Source: a virus
Virus record (IMG/VR): IMGVR_UViG_3300042331_000354
Coordinates: 1 to 36,657 of that record
Direction: 5' to 3' (one strand)
Length of the DNA: 36,657 nucleotides
In this document: positions 13,881-20,575 of the stretch, piece by piece
Layout of the letters: each line of letters opens with the position of its first letter
Numbering within the stretch: position 1 is the first letter of the stretch
Position numbers and translations under genes: made by a program
The notes under the pieces: generated by a model
Seen by the model: only the letters and a program-made list of their open reading frames with translations
Databases searched by the model: none
What the model was told of the DNA's origin: nothing

Positions 13881-15341
13881 ATGCAGGTTTCAAGAGCATT
13901 TCGAGCTGGCGTTCCTTTGGTTTCTGTGACGACGGGCGACCCAGCGGCGACGATCAAAACGATCCGCGAGCAGTTCGCAGATTTCGCCGATCCGGTCGGG
14001 GTCATCGTTTGGGATGTGGTCCGAGGGGCCAGAACCACGAAAGACGATCAGCGAGCGACCGACGCACTGGCCGGACTCCCCCAACAGGATTATCAAGGTT
14101 CGCTGGTCAATTTCCTGTCTGACCTTGGAGAGCTGGCCAACCGCCAAGCGGTGATCATCTGCAACGCTCACCTGTTTCTTGAGGATCCACGAGCGATCCA
14201 AGCGATCTGGAATCTGCGAGACGATTTCAAGGCCTCGAAGAAGACCCTGGTGCTGCTCGGTGTTGCGACCCTGCCACCGGAGCTGATTCACGACGTTGTC
14301 CAGTTCGACGACCCCCTGCCGAACCAAGAGCAACTGCGGGAAATTATCTCGACGGTTTGCGAGTGGGGGCAGGCGGACGCAAGCAAAGAGACGATCGAGA
14401 GCGGGGCGAATGCAGCGATCGGAGTCACGGCGTTCTGTGCGGAGAATCTGGCATCGTTGGCGATGAGCAAGACCGAAGGGCTCGAAGTCGACCAACTGTG
14501 GGAATCGAAGCGAAAGAAGATCGATCAGACACCGGGGCTGCGAGTGGTCACCCAGCAGGGGGGATTCGACAAGATCGGAGGCTGCGGTGCCTACAAGACA
14601 TTCATGCGGTCGGTCCTCAAAGGCAAGGCAAAACCCAAGGCGATCGTCTTCGTCGACGAGATCGAAAAGTGCCTCGGAGCTGCGGGTTCGGACTCCAGCG
14701 GGGTATCGCAAGATCAACTAGGCCAACTGTTGTCCTGGATGCAGGATCGAAGGGCGACCGGTACGATCCTGGTCGGTCCTCCTGGGGCTGCGAAGTCGGC
14801 TGTAGCGAAGGCGGCTGGTTCCGAAGGTGGAATCCCAACGATCCAACTCGACCTGGGAGGCACGAAGGGCTCACTGGTCGGACAGTCCGAAGCACAGATC
14901 CGCGAGGCGCTGAAGGTGATCGATGCGATCAGCGGCGGCGAGACCCTTTGGATTGCGACCTGCAACAGCCTGACGGACCTGCCACCGGAATTGAAGCGAC
15001 GGTTCAAGCTCGGGACTTGGTTCTTCGACCTACCGGACCTGGAAGAACGAACAGCGATCTGGAAGATCTACGCTGCAAAGTTCGGACACACCGACACGAA
15101 GCTGATTGCTCGGCTGACGGAAAACGAATGGACCGGGGCCGAGATCGAAGCGTGCTGCGAGATCGCAGATTCCCTTTCGATCACGCTCAACGAAGCGGCG
15201 GCGTATATCGTACCGGTCGCCAAGCAAGCACCCGAGGCGATCGCTAAGCTACGAGCAGGGGCCGAGGGCCGGTTCCTGTCGGCGAGCGTTCCGGGGCCTT
15301 ACACCAGGACGAAAGAAATCGCCAAAAGAACGATCGAGTAG
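13881..15341 (+). CDS. Ycf46-like AAA+ ATPase with permuted Walker motifs
   Basis: The protein has 486 aa from ATG 13881, with AGAGGTGGG just upstream. Residues 38-160 (VIVWDVVRGA, FLEDPRAIQAIW, SKKTLVLLGVA, LPPEL) resemble the N-terminal domain of Ycf46. The AAA+ part has Walker B AIVFVDEIEK at 254-263 BEFORE Walker A GPPGAAKS at 299-306, then SLVGQSEAQIREAL, sensor 1 IATCNS (358-363), LKRRF (arginine finger region) and a sensor-2 type helix near 417-426. In ordinary Ycf46 and other AAA+ proteins Walker A comes first. All motifs look intact, so the enzyme is probably active. The role of Ycf46 is poorly known; remodelling of a partner is the likely activity. Confidence 0.85.
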   Translation: MQVSRAFRAGVPLVSVTTGDPAATIKTIREQFADFADPVGVIVWDVVRGARTTKDDQRATDALAGLPQQDYQGSLVNFLSDLGELANRQAVIICNAHLFLEDPRAIQAIWNLRDDFKASKKTLVLLGVATLPPELIHDVVQFDDPLPNQEQLREIISTVCEWGQADASKETIESGANAAIGVTAFCAENLASLAMSKTEGLEVDQLWESKRKKIDQTPGLRVVTQQGGFDKIGGCGAYKTFMRSVLKGKAKPKAIVFVDEIEKCLGAAGSDSSGVSQDQLGQLLSWMQDRRATGTILVGPPGAAKSAVAKAAGSEGGIPTIQLDLGGTKGSLVGQSEAQIREALKVIDAISGGETLWIATCNSLTDLPPELKRRFKLGTWFFDLPDLEERTAIWKIYAAKFGHTDTKLIARLTENEWTGAEIEACCEIADSLSITLNEAAAYIVPVAKQAPEAIAKLRAGAEGRFLSASVPGPYTRTKEIAKRTIE

Positions 15342-15357
15342 TTTTTTCCTGTCGGTT

Positions 15358-15367
15358 GGTGGCGTTA
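15358..15367 (+). promoter_or_regulatory. Promoter-like motif GGTGGCGTTA, copy at 15358
   Basis: It follows a T6 tract at 15342-15347 and ends 38 nt before ATG 15406. It belongs to the same family as the other intergenic copies. Confidence 0.6.
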
Positions 15368-15405
15368 GTATTTTGTGATCGTTCCTTTTTTCTACGGAGT
15401 TCAAA

Positions 15406-16311
15406 ATGGTTTCACTGGGTACACAACTGGCCGATCAGATGTCGGGCTGCAAGCTCGAAGTGACAAGCTTCTCGGCAGGCAAGAAATTCACCGACGGCCA
15501 ACGGGCTCGCATGGCCGAGTTCTTCGATTCCGAGGTCAAGTCGGTATCGGGCACACGGCAGATCCTTAACAAGAAGCTTCCCCAGGTCAAAGCGGTCTAC
15601 GCGATCATTCGATCGGCTCGGGCTCTGTGGCAGGGCTACACGGTCAAGTACGAAGAGGGAACACGGCTGATCAAGGCCGACAAGATCGTCTGGATGAACG
15701 AGCAAATCGCAAGCTTCCAAGAGCACTTGCAAGCAGCCAAGGACGAACTGTGGGCAAACTGGGATGCAGTCAAGGCCGATGCCAGGACTCGGCTGGCCGA
15801 CCTGTACGTCGATTCGGACTACAATTTTGACGTTCGCCAAACGATCTGGATCAACATCAGCTACCCATCGGTTCAGCCTGACGGCAAGCTGGAAAAGCTC
15901 GGCAAAGACATTTGGGAAAAAGAGATGCAGAAGTTCGCGCTCAAGTTCGACGAGGCCGCTCATGCTGCCGAGGCTGCGTTGCGACAAGAGTTCGCGGATA
16001 TGATTGCAGGGGTGGCCGAGCGGCTGGAAGGTGGCGAAAGCGAGGACGGCAAGAAGCGAGTCCTGCAACAGCGCGCGGTCGATAACATCGTCGAGTTCGC
16101 GGATCGGTTCCGGTCCCTTTCGATCGGCGACAATGCCGAGCTGGACGCACTGGTCGCACAGGCCGAGCAGCTTGCGGTCGGGCTCGATACCAAGGCGATG
16201 AAGGCCGATTCCGGCCAACACACGGCAATGCGAGAAGCGTTCGCGCGGCTAAAGACTTCGATCGATGCACACGTTGTCACCGCTGCCGAGCGAGTGATCG
16301 AATTTGAATAA
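15406..16311 (+). CDS. Hypothetical protein next to the AAA+ gene (301 aa, mostly helical)
   Basis: The protein is helical and charged, with coiled-coil-like stretches (for example IASFQEHLQAAKDEL). It lies between the Ycf46-like ATPase and the DUF1257 protein and has its own motif promoter. The general layout, an AAA+ protein followed by a ~300-aa helical protein starting SLGTQLADQM, recalls DUF3150 proteins that accompany AAA+ genes in other phages, but that match is weak. It may be a substrate or adaptor of the ATPase. Confidence 0.7.
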   Translation: MVSLGTQLADQMSGCKLEVTSFSAGKKFTDGQRARMAEFFDSEVKSVSGTRQILNKKLPQVKAVYAIIRSARALWQGYTVKYEEGTRLIKADKIVWMNEQIASFQEHLQAAKDELWANWDAVKADARTRLADLYVDSDYNFDVRQTIWINISYPSVQPDGKLEKLGKDIWEKEMQKFALKFDEAAHAAEAALRQEFADMIAGVAERLEGGESEDGKKRVLQQRAVDNIVEFADRFRSLSIGDNAELDALVAQAEQLAVGLDTKAMKADSGQHTAMREAFARLKTSIDAHVVTAAERVIEFE

Positions 16312-16334
16312 ACGGCGCTTTACTTTTTCCAGTC

Positions 16335-16344
16335 GGTGGCGTTA
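16335..16344 (+). promoter_or_regulatory. Promoter-like motif GGTGGCGTTA with palindrome 5 nt downstream
   Basis: It is preceded by CTTTACTTTTTCC and followed, after GAAGT, by the palindrome at 16350. The motif ends 47 nt before ATG 16392. The geometry is the same as at 13823. Confidence 0.65.
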
Positions 16345-16349
16345 GAAGT

Positions 16350-16365
16350 TTGGAAACGTTTCCAA
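16350..16365. repeat. Palindrome TTGGAAACGTTTCCAA, copy 4 (promoter-proximal)
   Basis: This perfect copy is followed by GAATC, as copy 3 is by GATTC, so the symmetric element may extend to about 22 bp. Confidence 0.75.
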
Positions 16366-16391
16366 GAATCGAACCAAGTTTTGAGGGAATC

Positions 16392-16793
16392 ATGAGTCAC
16401 ATTGCAACGGTCGAAGTCGAGTTCCGGGACATGGACGCACTGGCGAAAGCCTGTACGAAGTGCGGCGTCGAGCTTCGACAGGACCAGAAAACGTTCCGCT
16501 GGTACAACGGACAGGTCACGCCATGCGATGCGGCGATCGTCCACCCCAACGCGAAGGCTTACCAAATCGGGGTCCACAAGACCGATACCGGCCTCAAGAT
16601 CCAGTACGACCCGTTCATGCGTGGATACGGGATGCAGGATGCGGTTGCGTTCGAGGACGATATCAAGGGCCTGGGGAAGCTCCAGCAAGCCTATGCGGTC
16701 GAGGTTGCGATCAAGCAAGCAAAGCGACAAGGCTTCTCGGTGCGTCAAACGGTCCAGGCTGACGGTCGGGTCAAACTTACTCTTTCGAGGTAA
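16392..16793 (+). CDS. Ycf35 / DUF1257 family protein
   Basis: This 133-aa protein starts MSHIATVEVEFRDMDALAKA, the characteristic N-terminus of DUF1257 (Ycf35 of plastids and cyanobacteria, MSHxxT). It continues with WYNGQVTPCDAAI, YQIGVHKT, a helix containing LQQAYAVEVAIKQAKRQGF and a C-terminal DGRVKLTLSR, all in the expected order. The family has no firmly established function. Ycf35 genes are often next to DUF2997 genes, and exactly that occurs here. ATG 16392 has GAGGGAATC upstream; an in-frame ATG at 16350 lies in the palindrome and is unlikely. Confidence 0.85.
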   Translation: MSHIATVEVEFRDMDALAKACTKCGVELRQDQKTFRWYNGQVTPCDAAIVHPNAKAYQIGVHKTDTGLKIQYDPFMRGYGMQDAVAFEDDIKGLGKLQQAYAVEVAIKQAKRQGFSVRQTVQADGRVKLTLSR

Positions 16794-16795
16794 TC

Positions 16796-16978
16796 ATGGA
16801 AAACGTGGAAATCATCATCGACAAGGTCGGCAAGGTCACAGTCGAGGTCAACGGCTGCTCAGGCTCGGGCTGCAAGTCGCTTACCGAGGGGATCGAAAAG
16901 GCACTCGGCGCGGTGACGAAGGACGAGACCAAGCCGGAGTACTTCAAGCAGGCTCAGGGCCAACAGGCAAAGCGATGA
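16796..16978 (+). CDS. DUF2997 family protein
   Basis: This 60-aa protein has the DUF2997 pattern: an N-terminal strand with xxxEIIIDKxGKVTVEVNG, then a CSGSGCKSLTEGIEKALG segment. These small proteins commonly accompany Ycf35/DUF1257. It starts 2 bp after the DUF1257 stop, with the ribosome binding site inside the end of that gene (CGAGGTAATC). The two conserved cysteines could bind metal. Function is unknown. Confidence 0.8.
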   Translation: MENVEIIIDKVGKVTVEVNGCSGSGCKSLTEGIEKALGAVTKDETKPEYFKQAQGQQAKR

Positions 16979-17295
16979 TCGAGACCCTGTACTACGAAAT
17001 CAAAGCATCGAGGGAAGTTCCGAAGCGTTCCGAACTGACTCGGCTTGCTCGTTGCACCAGCGACGATGAGGTCTGCGGTAAGTGGACGATCGAGATTTTT
17101 CAGTTCCCGATGAACGGGATCATAGACACAACGTTTGCCTACGATTCGCAGCTACGCGATATGCGGATCGGTCGAACGATCTGCTCGAAGGTCTCCTGTG
17201 CGTTGTCGTTCGGGAGCAAGATTGAGTGGACTGCGAACTGGCGTAAGATCGATTTGACCGAGGCTCTTGATTTACTCGATTTGATAAAGGCTTGA
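16975..17295 (+). CDS. Hypothetical protein (106 aa)
   Basis: The start is set by an ATGA overlap with the DUF2997 stop. The protein begins MIETLYYEIKASREVPKRSE and ends in a leucine-rich helix (LTEALDLLDLIKA). No family is recognised. Its tight coupling makes it a likely part of the Ycf46/Ycf35/DUF2997 operon. Confidence 0.7.
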   Translation: MIETLYYEIKASREVPKRSELTRLARCTSDDEVCGKWTIEIFQFPMNGIIDTTFAYDSQLRDMRIGRTICSKVSCALSFGSKIEWTANWRKIDLTEALDLLDLIKA

Positions 17296-17297
17296 CG

Positions 17298-17624
17298 ATG
17301 AGCGCAGTACAAGACCGTCCGCACATGCAGTACTACCGCGTTCGGTTCCAGAGAACTAAACCAGACTTTTCAGTGATTTGCTTCGTGGTAGCGCTCGAAG
17401 GAGCAAACCATGAGGGATTGAAAAGGTTGAGGCCGGTCTTTGCCGATAAGTTTCCAGGCTGGTCGGTTTGCGGTCAGATGATATCCGAGGCAGAGTTTGA
17501 TCGACGGTCCAATGAAGCGCACGAAGCGAACCTGATCGACTTCGACCATCGGCACCCCAACGAGCTGTTCGATGCTATCAAAAATGTGAACGGTAACTTT
17601 TTTGACCCTTGGCGCTTTACTTAA
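17298..17624 (+). CDS. Hypothetical protein (108 aa)
   Basis: It starts at ATG 17298, two bases after the previous stop. The sequence is mixed alpha/beta, with MQYYRVRFQRTKPDFSVI at the start. No family is recognised. It closes the transcript unit before the motif at 17632. Confidence 0.65.
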   Translation: MSAVQDRPHMQYYRVRFQRTKPDFSVICFVVALEGANHEGLKRLRPVFADKFPGWSVCGQMISEAEFDRRSNEAHEANLIDFDHRHPNELFDAIKNVNGNFFDPWRFT

Positions 17625-17631
17625 TCGGTTC

Positions 17632-17641
17632 GGTGGCGTTA
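17632..17641 (+). promoter_or_regulatory. Promoter-like motif GGTGGCGTTA, copy at 17632
   Basis: It lies between two genes, 18 nt before ATG 17660, the shortest leader in the family. It is preceded by GGCGCTTTACTTAATCG, similar to the sequence before the copy at 16335. Confidence 0.6.
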
Positions 17642-17659
17642 GAAGGGTGGAGGATTGCA

Positions 17660-17899
17660 ATGGAAATCACACTTTTGGTCGGTGCTTCGGTCGAAGCGAT
17701 TTACGATGACGAGTCGGTCGAACTGCTCAAGGATCTTGGAAACGTTTCCATCCGTCGAGCGTCACACGTTGAGCCCGAGGATGACGGCTGGTTTGCGGAT
17801 ATGAGTCCGGTGGGTGGTCCGAAGTTGGGTCCGTTCCCAACACGCGCACGGGCGATTCAATGCGAAGTGGGTTGGCTGCAAAGGAACAGGGATCTGTAA
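17660..17899 (+). CDS. Small hypothetical protein (79 aa)
   Basis: It starts at ATG 17660 with GGAGG 8 nt upstream. The sequence is acidic, with beta-like N-terminal part (MEITLLVGASVEAIYDDES) and C-terminal aromatic residues. It carries a 15/16 palindrome copy at 17736. The stop overlaps the next start as TAATG, so it is coupled to the nuclease. Confidence 0.6.
   Translation: MEITLLVGASVEAIYDDESVELLKDLGNVSIRRASHVEPEDDGWFADMSPVGGPKLGPFPTRARAIQCEVGWLQRNRDL
17736..17751. repeat. Palindrome TTGGAAACGTTTCCAt, copy 5 (15/16)
   Basis: It differs only at the last base and is preceded by GGATC. It lies inside the 79-aa gene and is read in a different frame (LGNVS) from copies 1, 2 and 6, so conservation is at DNA level rather than protein level. 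Confidence 0.7.
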
Positions 17900-18702
17900 T
17901 GGGCTTTTCAAACGGAAAAACATTCATAGGCGAAACACACGAGGCGTATCATCGCCGGGGTGAGATTTCAGCCTCGATGGTTAAGACGCTGCTGGAATCG
18001 CCGGAGGAATTCTACTGGACGCACGTTCAGAAGCGACCGACAAAATCGAGCCAAGCGATGGACTTCGGTACCGTGGTCCATGAGGAACACTTGCTGGCGA
18101 TTTGGGAGCAGTCCTGGGTTCAGATTCCACGCGAGGCTCTGTCATCGAATGGAGCTCGCAGAGGCTCGGCTTGGGAGTCCTTCAAGCGAGAGAACGAAGG
18201 CAAGATCCTGCTCAAAGAGGATCAGACCGAAAAGCTGAAATGGATCCGCGAAGCCCTGGAAAACAATCCGCTGGCAAGGGAGCTGCTTGAAAGGGAATCG
18301 ATCAACGAAATCACGATCACGGCAGACGCTCCGCTAAGCGACGGGACGGTTCAACCGGTGCGAGGCCGGATCGACAAGCTGCACTCAGCGATCGTTGACC
18401 TGAAAACCTTGTCCGACCTGGACGACCGGACGGTGCGGTACAGGCCGTTGGACCACAAGTGGGATATCCAGGGGGTCAACTACCAACTGCTGGTCCAGTC
18501 GATTCGCGGCGGGTCGCTGCCCGATGTATACTTCATCGGAGTTGAAACGTCGGTCCCGTTCCGATGCGAGGTAATTTGTCCGCTTCAACAGACCTTGGCG
18601 GCGGCTGCGATCCTGTTGCAAGAAGCGATCGAGGAAATCGTCGCAAGGACAAAAAGCGGAAATTGGCACCGAAATGGATGGCCGGAAGCTTTAACCTTTT
18701 GA
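17899..18702 (+). CDS. RecE-like PD-(D/E)XK exonuclease
   Basis: This 267-aa protein has the RecE C-terminal/DUF3799 type layout: YHRRGEISASMVKTLLESPEEF near the start, GTVVHEEHL (57-65), then GRID (D159) and D167-L-K169 as the metal-binding core, and QGVNYQLLVQ (191-200) as the conserved Q/Y motif. Such enzymes resect double-stranded DNA 5'-3' to expose single strands for an annealing protein. The partner would be the ERF protein at 22497. Start is at the TAATG overlap. Confidence 0.8.
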   Translation: MGFSNGKTFIGETHEAYHRRGEISASMVKTLLESPEEFYWTHVQKRPTKSSQAMDFGTVVHEEHLLAIWEQSWVQIPREALSSNGARRGSAWESFKRENEGKILLKEDQTEKLKWIREALENNPLARELLERESINEITITADAPLSDGTVQPVRGRIDKLHSAIVDLKTLSDLDDRTVRYRPLDHKWDIQGVNYQLLVQSIRGGSLPDVYFIGVETSVPFRCEVICPLQQTLAAAAILLQEAIEEIVARTKSGNWHRNGWPEALTF

Positions 18703-18705
18703 TTC

Positions 18706-18715
18706 GGTGGCGTTA
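18706..18715 (+). promoter_or_regulatory. Promoter-like motif GGTGGCGTTA, copy at 18706
   Basis: It lies right after the nuclease stop and 45 nt before the secreted protein start, preceded by CTTTAACCTTTTG. Confidence 0.6.
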
Positions 18716-18760
18716 GTAGTTTGTAGATGGTTTGTGTTTTGTTCCTCAAGGGAGATTGTT

Positions 18761-19171
18761 ATGAAGCGTTTTTTGTTGGCAAGCTGGATGCTTGCGGTGG
18801 CGACGTTGCCTGCGTTCGCTCAAGAATGCACGACGGGCCGGTGCTTTAAGCCGGTGGCGACGGTCGCTCAGGCTGCGGTTGCAGTTCCGGTTCGGGTTGC
18901 CGAAACGGTTATCTGCGGAACCCAAGAGCTTCGGTCGGTGTTCTGCTCAAACGGGTTGGCGCAGTGGAAGGCTGAACGACAAGCTGCGAGCGGACGTTGC
19001 TATCACGTTGGCGGCGGCTTCGGTGGCGGTCGCGCTGAAGGGGTTGGGTACAGTCCAACATCGGCTGAGGCTGCGATCCGAGCGTGCTGCTACTATGGCC
19101 GCAGACCGGTCAGGGAAATCGGCGTAGCGCAGGGTCGTCGGGGCTGGTACGCGACAGTGATTTACGAGTGA
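18761..19171 (+). CDS. Small secreted protein
   Basis: It starts at ATG 18761 with AGGGAGA upstream (136 aa). The N-terminus is a classical signal peptide: MKR, hydrophobic core FLLASWMLAVATLP, and a probable cleavage after AFA. The mature part has seven cysteines and a C-terminal domain GGGFGGGRAEGVGYSPTSAEAAIRACCYYG, a pattern I associate with small secreted proteins of planctomycetes. It was probably taken from a host. It could alter the cell envelope or act in superinfection exclusion, but that is speculation. Confidence 0.75.
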   Translation: MKRFLLASWMLAVATLPAFAQECTTGRCFKPVATVAQAAVAVPVRVAETVICGTQELRSVFCSNGLAQWKAERQAASGRCYHVGGGFGGGRAEGVGYSPTSAEAAIRACCYYGRRPVREIGVAQGRRGWYATVIYE

Positions 19172-19512
19172 TCCATGCTCGGCAGTTGGATCGGGAGAGG
19201 CTGACTGCTGAGGGTGTACGGTGCTTACGGACAGCACGGCTGGATAAACGTAACCAGCATTGAGGTGAGTAAACGATGTGACCTCTAAACCTCATCGGGC
19301 GGCAACTGCCTAAGTTGCGAGGATCGGCGGCGCGATCTACCGCACTGGGAACCAGGGCCGAAAGGTTACATTCCCAGGAACGTAGACAACCCAAGCAGGT
19401 AGCCAATCCTGCCCGATCCTTTTGGTCGACGGTTGGAGCCTAGCGATACTTCGGGCTTCTTAAGTCGCGGAAAGAATATCGGTGGCATCACCGACGGACC
19501 GTCGACCTTTTT
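19172..19512 (+). ncRNA. Candidate structured RNA
   Basis: This 341-base stretch has no convincing gene but many inverted repeats in close order: GTGCT/AGCAC, GCTGG/CCAGC, GAGGT/ACCTC, GCAACT/AGTTGC, GATCG/CGATC, CTGGGAA/TTCCCAG, GCAGG/CCTGC. It ends in a long-range 9-bp stem followed directly by T5 (separate entry). It lies on the transcript that starts at the 18706 motif and ends just before the next gene. This looks like a folded RNA or large leader; I recognise no known class. Confidence 0.45.
19424..19512 (+). terminator. Three-way-junction RNA element ending in a T-run
   Basis: GGTCGACGG (19424-19432) pairs perfectly with CCGTCGACC (19499-19507), and TTTTT follows at once. Enclosed are a hairpin with GCG..ACTT/AAGT-CGC (19443-19468) and one with TCGGTG/CACCGA around GCAT (19479-19494). 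The layout is that of a closed multi-branch RNA acting as a terminator or riboswitch-like switch 24 nt before the next gene. Confidence 0.5.
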
Positions 19513-19530
19513 ACCTTTTACCTTTTGGAG
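19507..19530 (+). repeat. Repeated leader with CCTTTTACCTTTTGGAGC, copy 1
   Basis: It holds tandem CTTTTTAC/CTTTTAC units followed by TTGGAGCAATG. The same kind of leader precedes the next three genes (19733, 20144, 20551). Confidence 0.65.
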
Positions 19531-19535
19531 CAATG

Positions 19536-19721
19536 ATGGCCCAGATCGACGACAATCAACACGATGACGGACCTGAGCCGTCGTGCCTAACTTGCGGCGG
19601 CGAAGGCTTTGTGGACTCGGTTAGTGAAGCATCTGGACGACGGGGCTGGGATGACGACGGGCCTGGACCATGCCCAAACTGCAACGGAAGCGGGCTTAGG
19701 AAAGACCAGCAGGTTTTCTAG
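19536..19721 (+). CDS. Small zinc-ribbon protein with DnaJ-like CxxCxG motifs
   Basis: I choose ATG 19536 (61 aa) because GGAG is 6 nt upstream; ATG 19533 is directly adjacent. The protein has CLTCGGEGF and CPNCNGSGL, two CxxCxGxG motifs as in the DnaJ zinc-finger domain, separated by an acidic loop. It probably folds around one zinc ion. A role in protein or nucleic-acid binding is likely, but nothing more specific can be said. Confidence 0.65.
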   Translation: MAQIDDNQHDDGPEPSCLTCGGEGFVDSVSEASGRRGWDDDGPGPCPNCNGSGLRKDQQVF

Positions 19722-19732
19722 CATCCTTTTTA

Positions 19733-19743
19733 CCTTTTACCTT
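19733..19743 (+). repeat. Repeated leader ATCCTTTTTACCTTTTACC, copy 2
   Basis: It has the tandem CCTTTT(T)AC units but then diverges and lacks the TTGGAGC ribosome binding site present in the other copies. Confidence 0.5.
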
Positions 19744-19761
19744 CAATTGTTATCGTGCTTT

Positions 19762-20130
19762 ATGAAAAAACTGACGCGGCCATCAAGTGGCGTAGAAGAG
19801 TTACAGATTGCAAATTGCCCCTGTTGCGTTGGCGAAGTGCAAGTTGGCGATTGTGGATATTCGTCGTTCAATCCAGGATACGCAGAGTGCGAGAACTGCA
19901 AACGCAAGTGGTCGTTTCCAAGCGTCCGCGATTCGTGGGAAGCAGGGCAGCTATGGAACGATCTTGCAAAGCGGATTCGCCACAAACTCGAAGTGCTGTC
20001 GTGGATCGGAGTCAAGGCAAGCCAGTCGATCATCAGTCGTGACTTTGCGGCGGAAAAGCTGCAAGACGAGGCGAAGTTGTTGCTGAAAGAATTTGAGGAA
20101 ACCGTAATTGGGGCGGACAAGCCTAGATAA
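19762..20130 (+). CDS. Zinc-ribbon protein resembling restriction alleviation protein Lar
   Basis: It starts at ATG 19762 (122 aa). CPCC at 23-26, CENCKRKW further on and the following SVRDSWEAGQLWNDLAKR match the Lar-type layout (CPFCG ... CxxCGA ... A-I-xx-WN). Lar of the Rac prophage modulates type I restriction. The C-terminal half is a long charged helix. The protein is longer than typical Lar (about 60-80 aa). Ribosome binding site is poor. Assignment is tentative. Confidence 0.55.
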   Translation: MKKLTRPSSGVEELQIANCPCCVGEVQVGDCGYSSFNPGYAECENCKRKWSFPSVRDSWEAGQLWNDLAKRIRHKLEVLSWIGVKASQSIISRDFAAEKLQDEAKLLLKEFEETVIGADKPR

Positions 20131-20143
20131 CGAAAACGCAAGA

Positions 20144-20175
20144 CCGATCCTTTTACCTTTTACATTGGAGCAATC
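20144..20175 (+). repeat. Repeated leader CCGATCCTTTTACC, copy 3
   Basis: CCGATCCTTTTACCTTTTAC is followed by ATTGGAGCAATC and the ATG at 20176. A related CCCGATCCTTTT also occurs in the structured stretch at 19412. Confidence 0.65.
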
Positions 20176-20550
20176 ATGGCAAGATACTTAAGAAAATCAA
20201 ACTGGGTCGAGGCTAGGCAGTTCACGACAAACAACGACCCAGGCAACCAGGAGATGGATTCGATCGTCGTTTGGCTCAGTTCCAACGGAACAAAAGCAAC
20301 GCACGACGGCACAACGATCAAGATCCAGGACGCAAGCGACAAGCTAGTAGAAATCAATGTCGGCGATTGGATGGTTTACGACCACAAGGGCAGGCTATCT
20401 GCCCCGGTCGCGAAATTTGTTTTTGCTGAGGATTTCGAGGAGTGCAACCATTCTTTGGAACCGGTCGACGATTCCAATTACGATCAGTGTTTAGATTGCG
20501 GCGAAATTAAGCCGTATGAGCAGCAGTATTTCGGCGATGAGGTTTTGTAG
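20176..20550 (+). CDS. Phage protein of the GDW-type small family
   Basis: This 124-aa protein has RKSNWVEARQFT at the start and VEINVGDWMVYDHKGRLSAPVAKFVFAEDFEE, which resembles a widespread phage family with a xxVxxGDWIVKGxxGEFYPCKPDIFEATYE motif. Function of that family is unknown. A C-terminal extension holds a CNHSLEP..CLDCG Cys/His cluster that may bind zinc. The start has TTGGAG 6-7 nt upstream. Confidence 0.65.
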   Translation: MARYLRKSNWVEARQFTTNNDPGNQEMDSIVVWLSSNGTKATHDGTTIKIQDASDKLVEINVGDWMVYDHKGRLSAPVAKFVFAEDFEECNHSLEPVDDSNYDQCLDCGEIKPYEQQYFGDEVL

Positions 20551-20575
20551 CCGATCCTTTTACCTTGGAGCGAAC
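20551..20575 (+). repeat. Repeated leader CCGATCCTTTTACCTTGGAG, copy 4
   Basis: It is a shortened version with one CCTTTTACC unit directly joined to TTGGAGCGAAC and ATG 20576. Confidence 0.65.

Noticed and set aside
13890-14717. Long minus-strand open frame antisense to the AAA+ gene (275 aa)
   Set aside because: It mirrors a gene with clear AAA+ motifs; its protein has no known pattern and no ribosome binding site was evident.
15412-16221. Minus-strand open frame of 269 aa antisense to the 301-aa gene
   Set aside because: The plus-strand gene has a promoter motif, a good start and codon use like its neighbours; the antisense frame is a by-product of high GC third positions.
19172-19512. 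Group I or group II intron
   Set aside because: No core motifs of a group I intron or domain V of a group II intron could be found, and no interrupted gene flanks the stretch.
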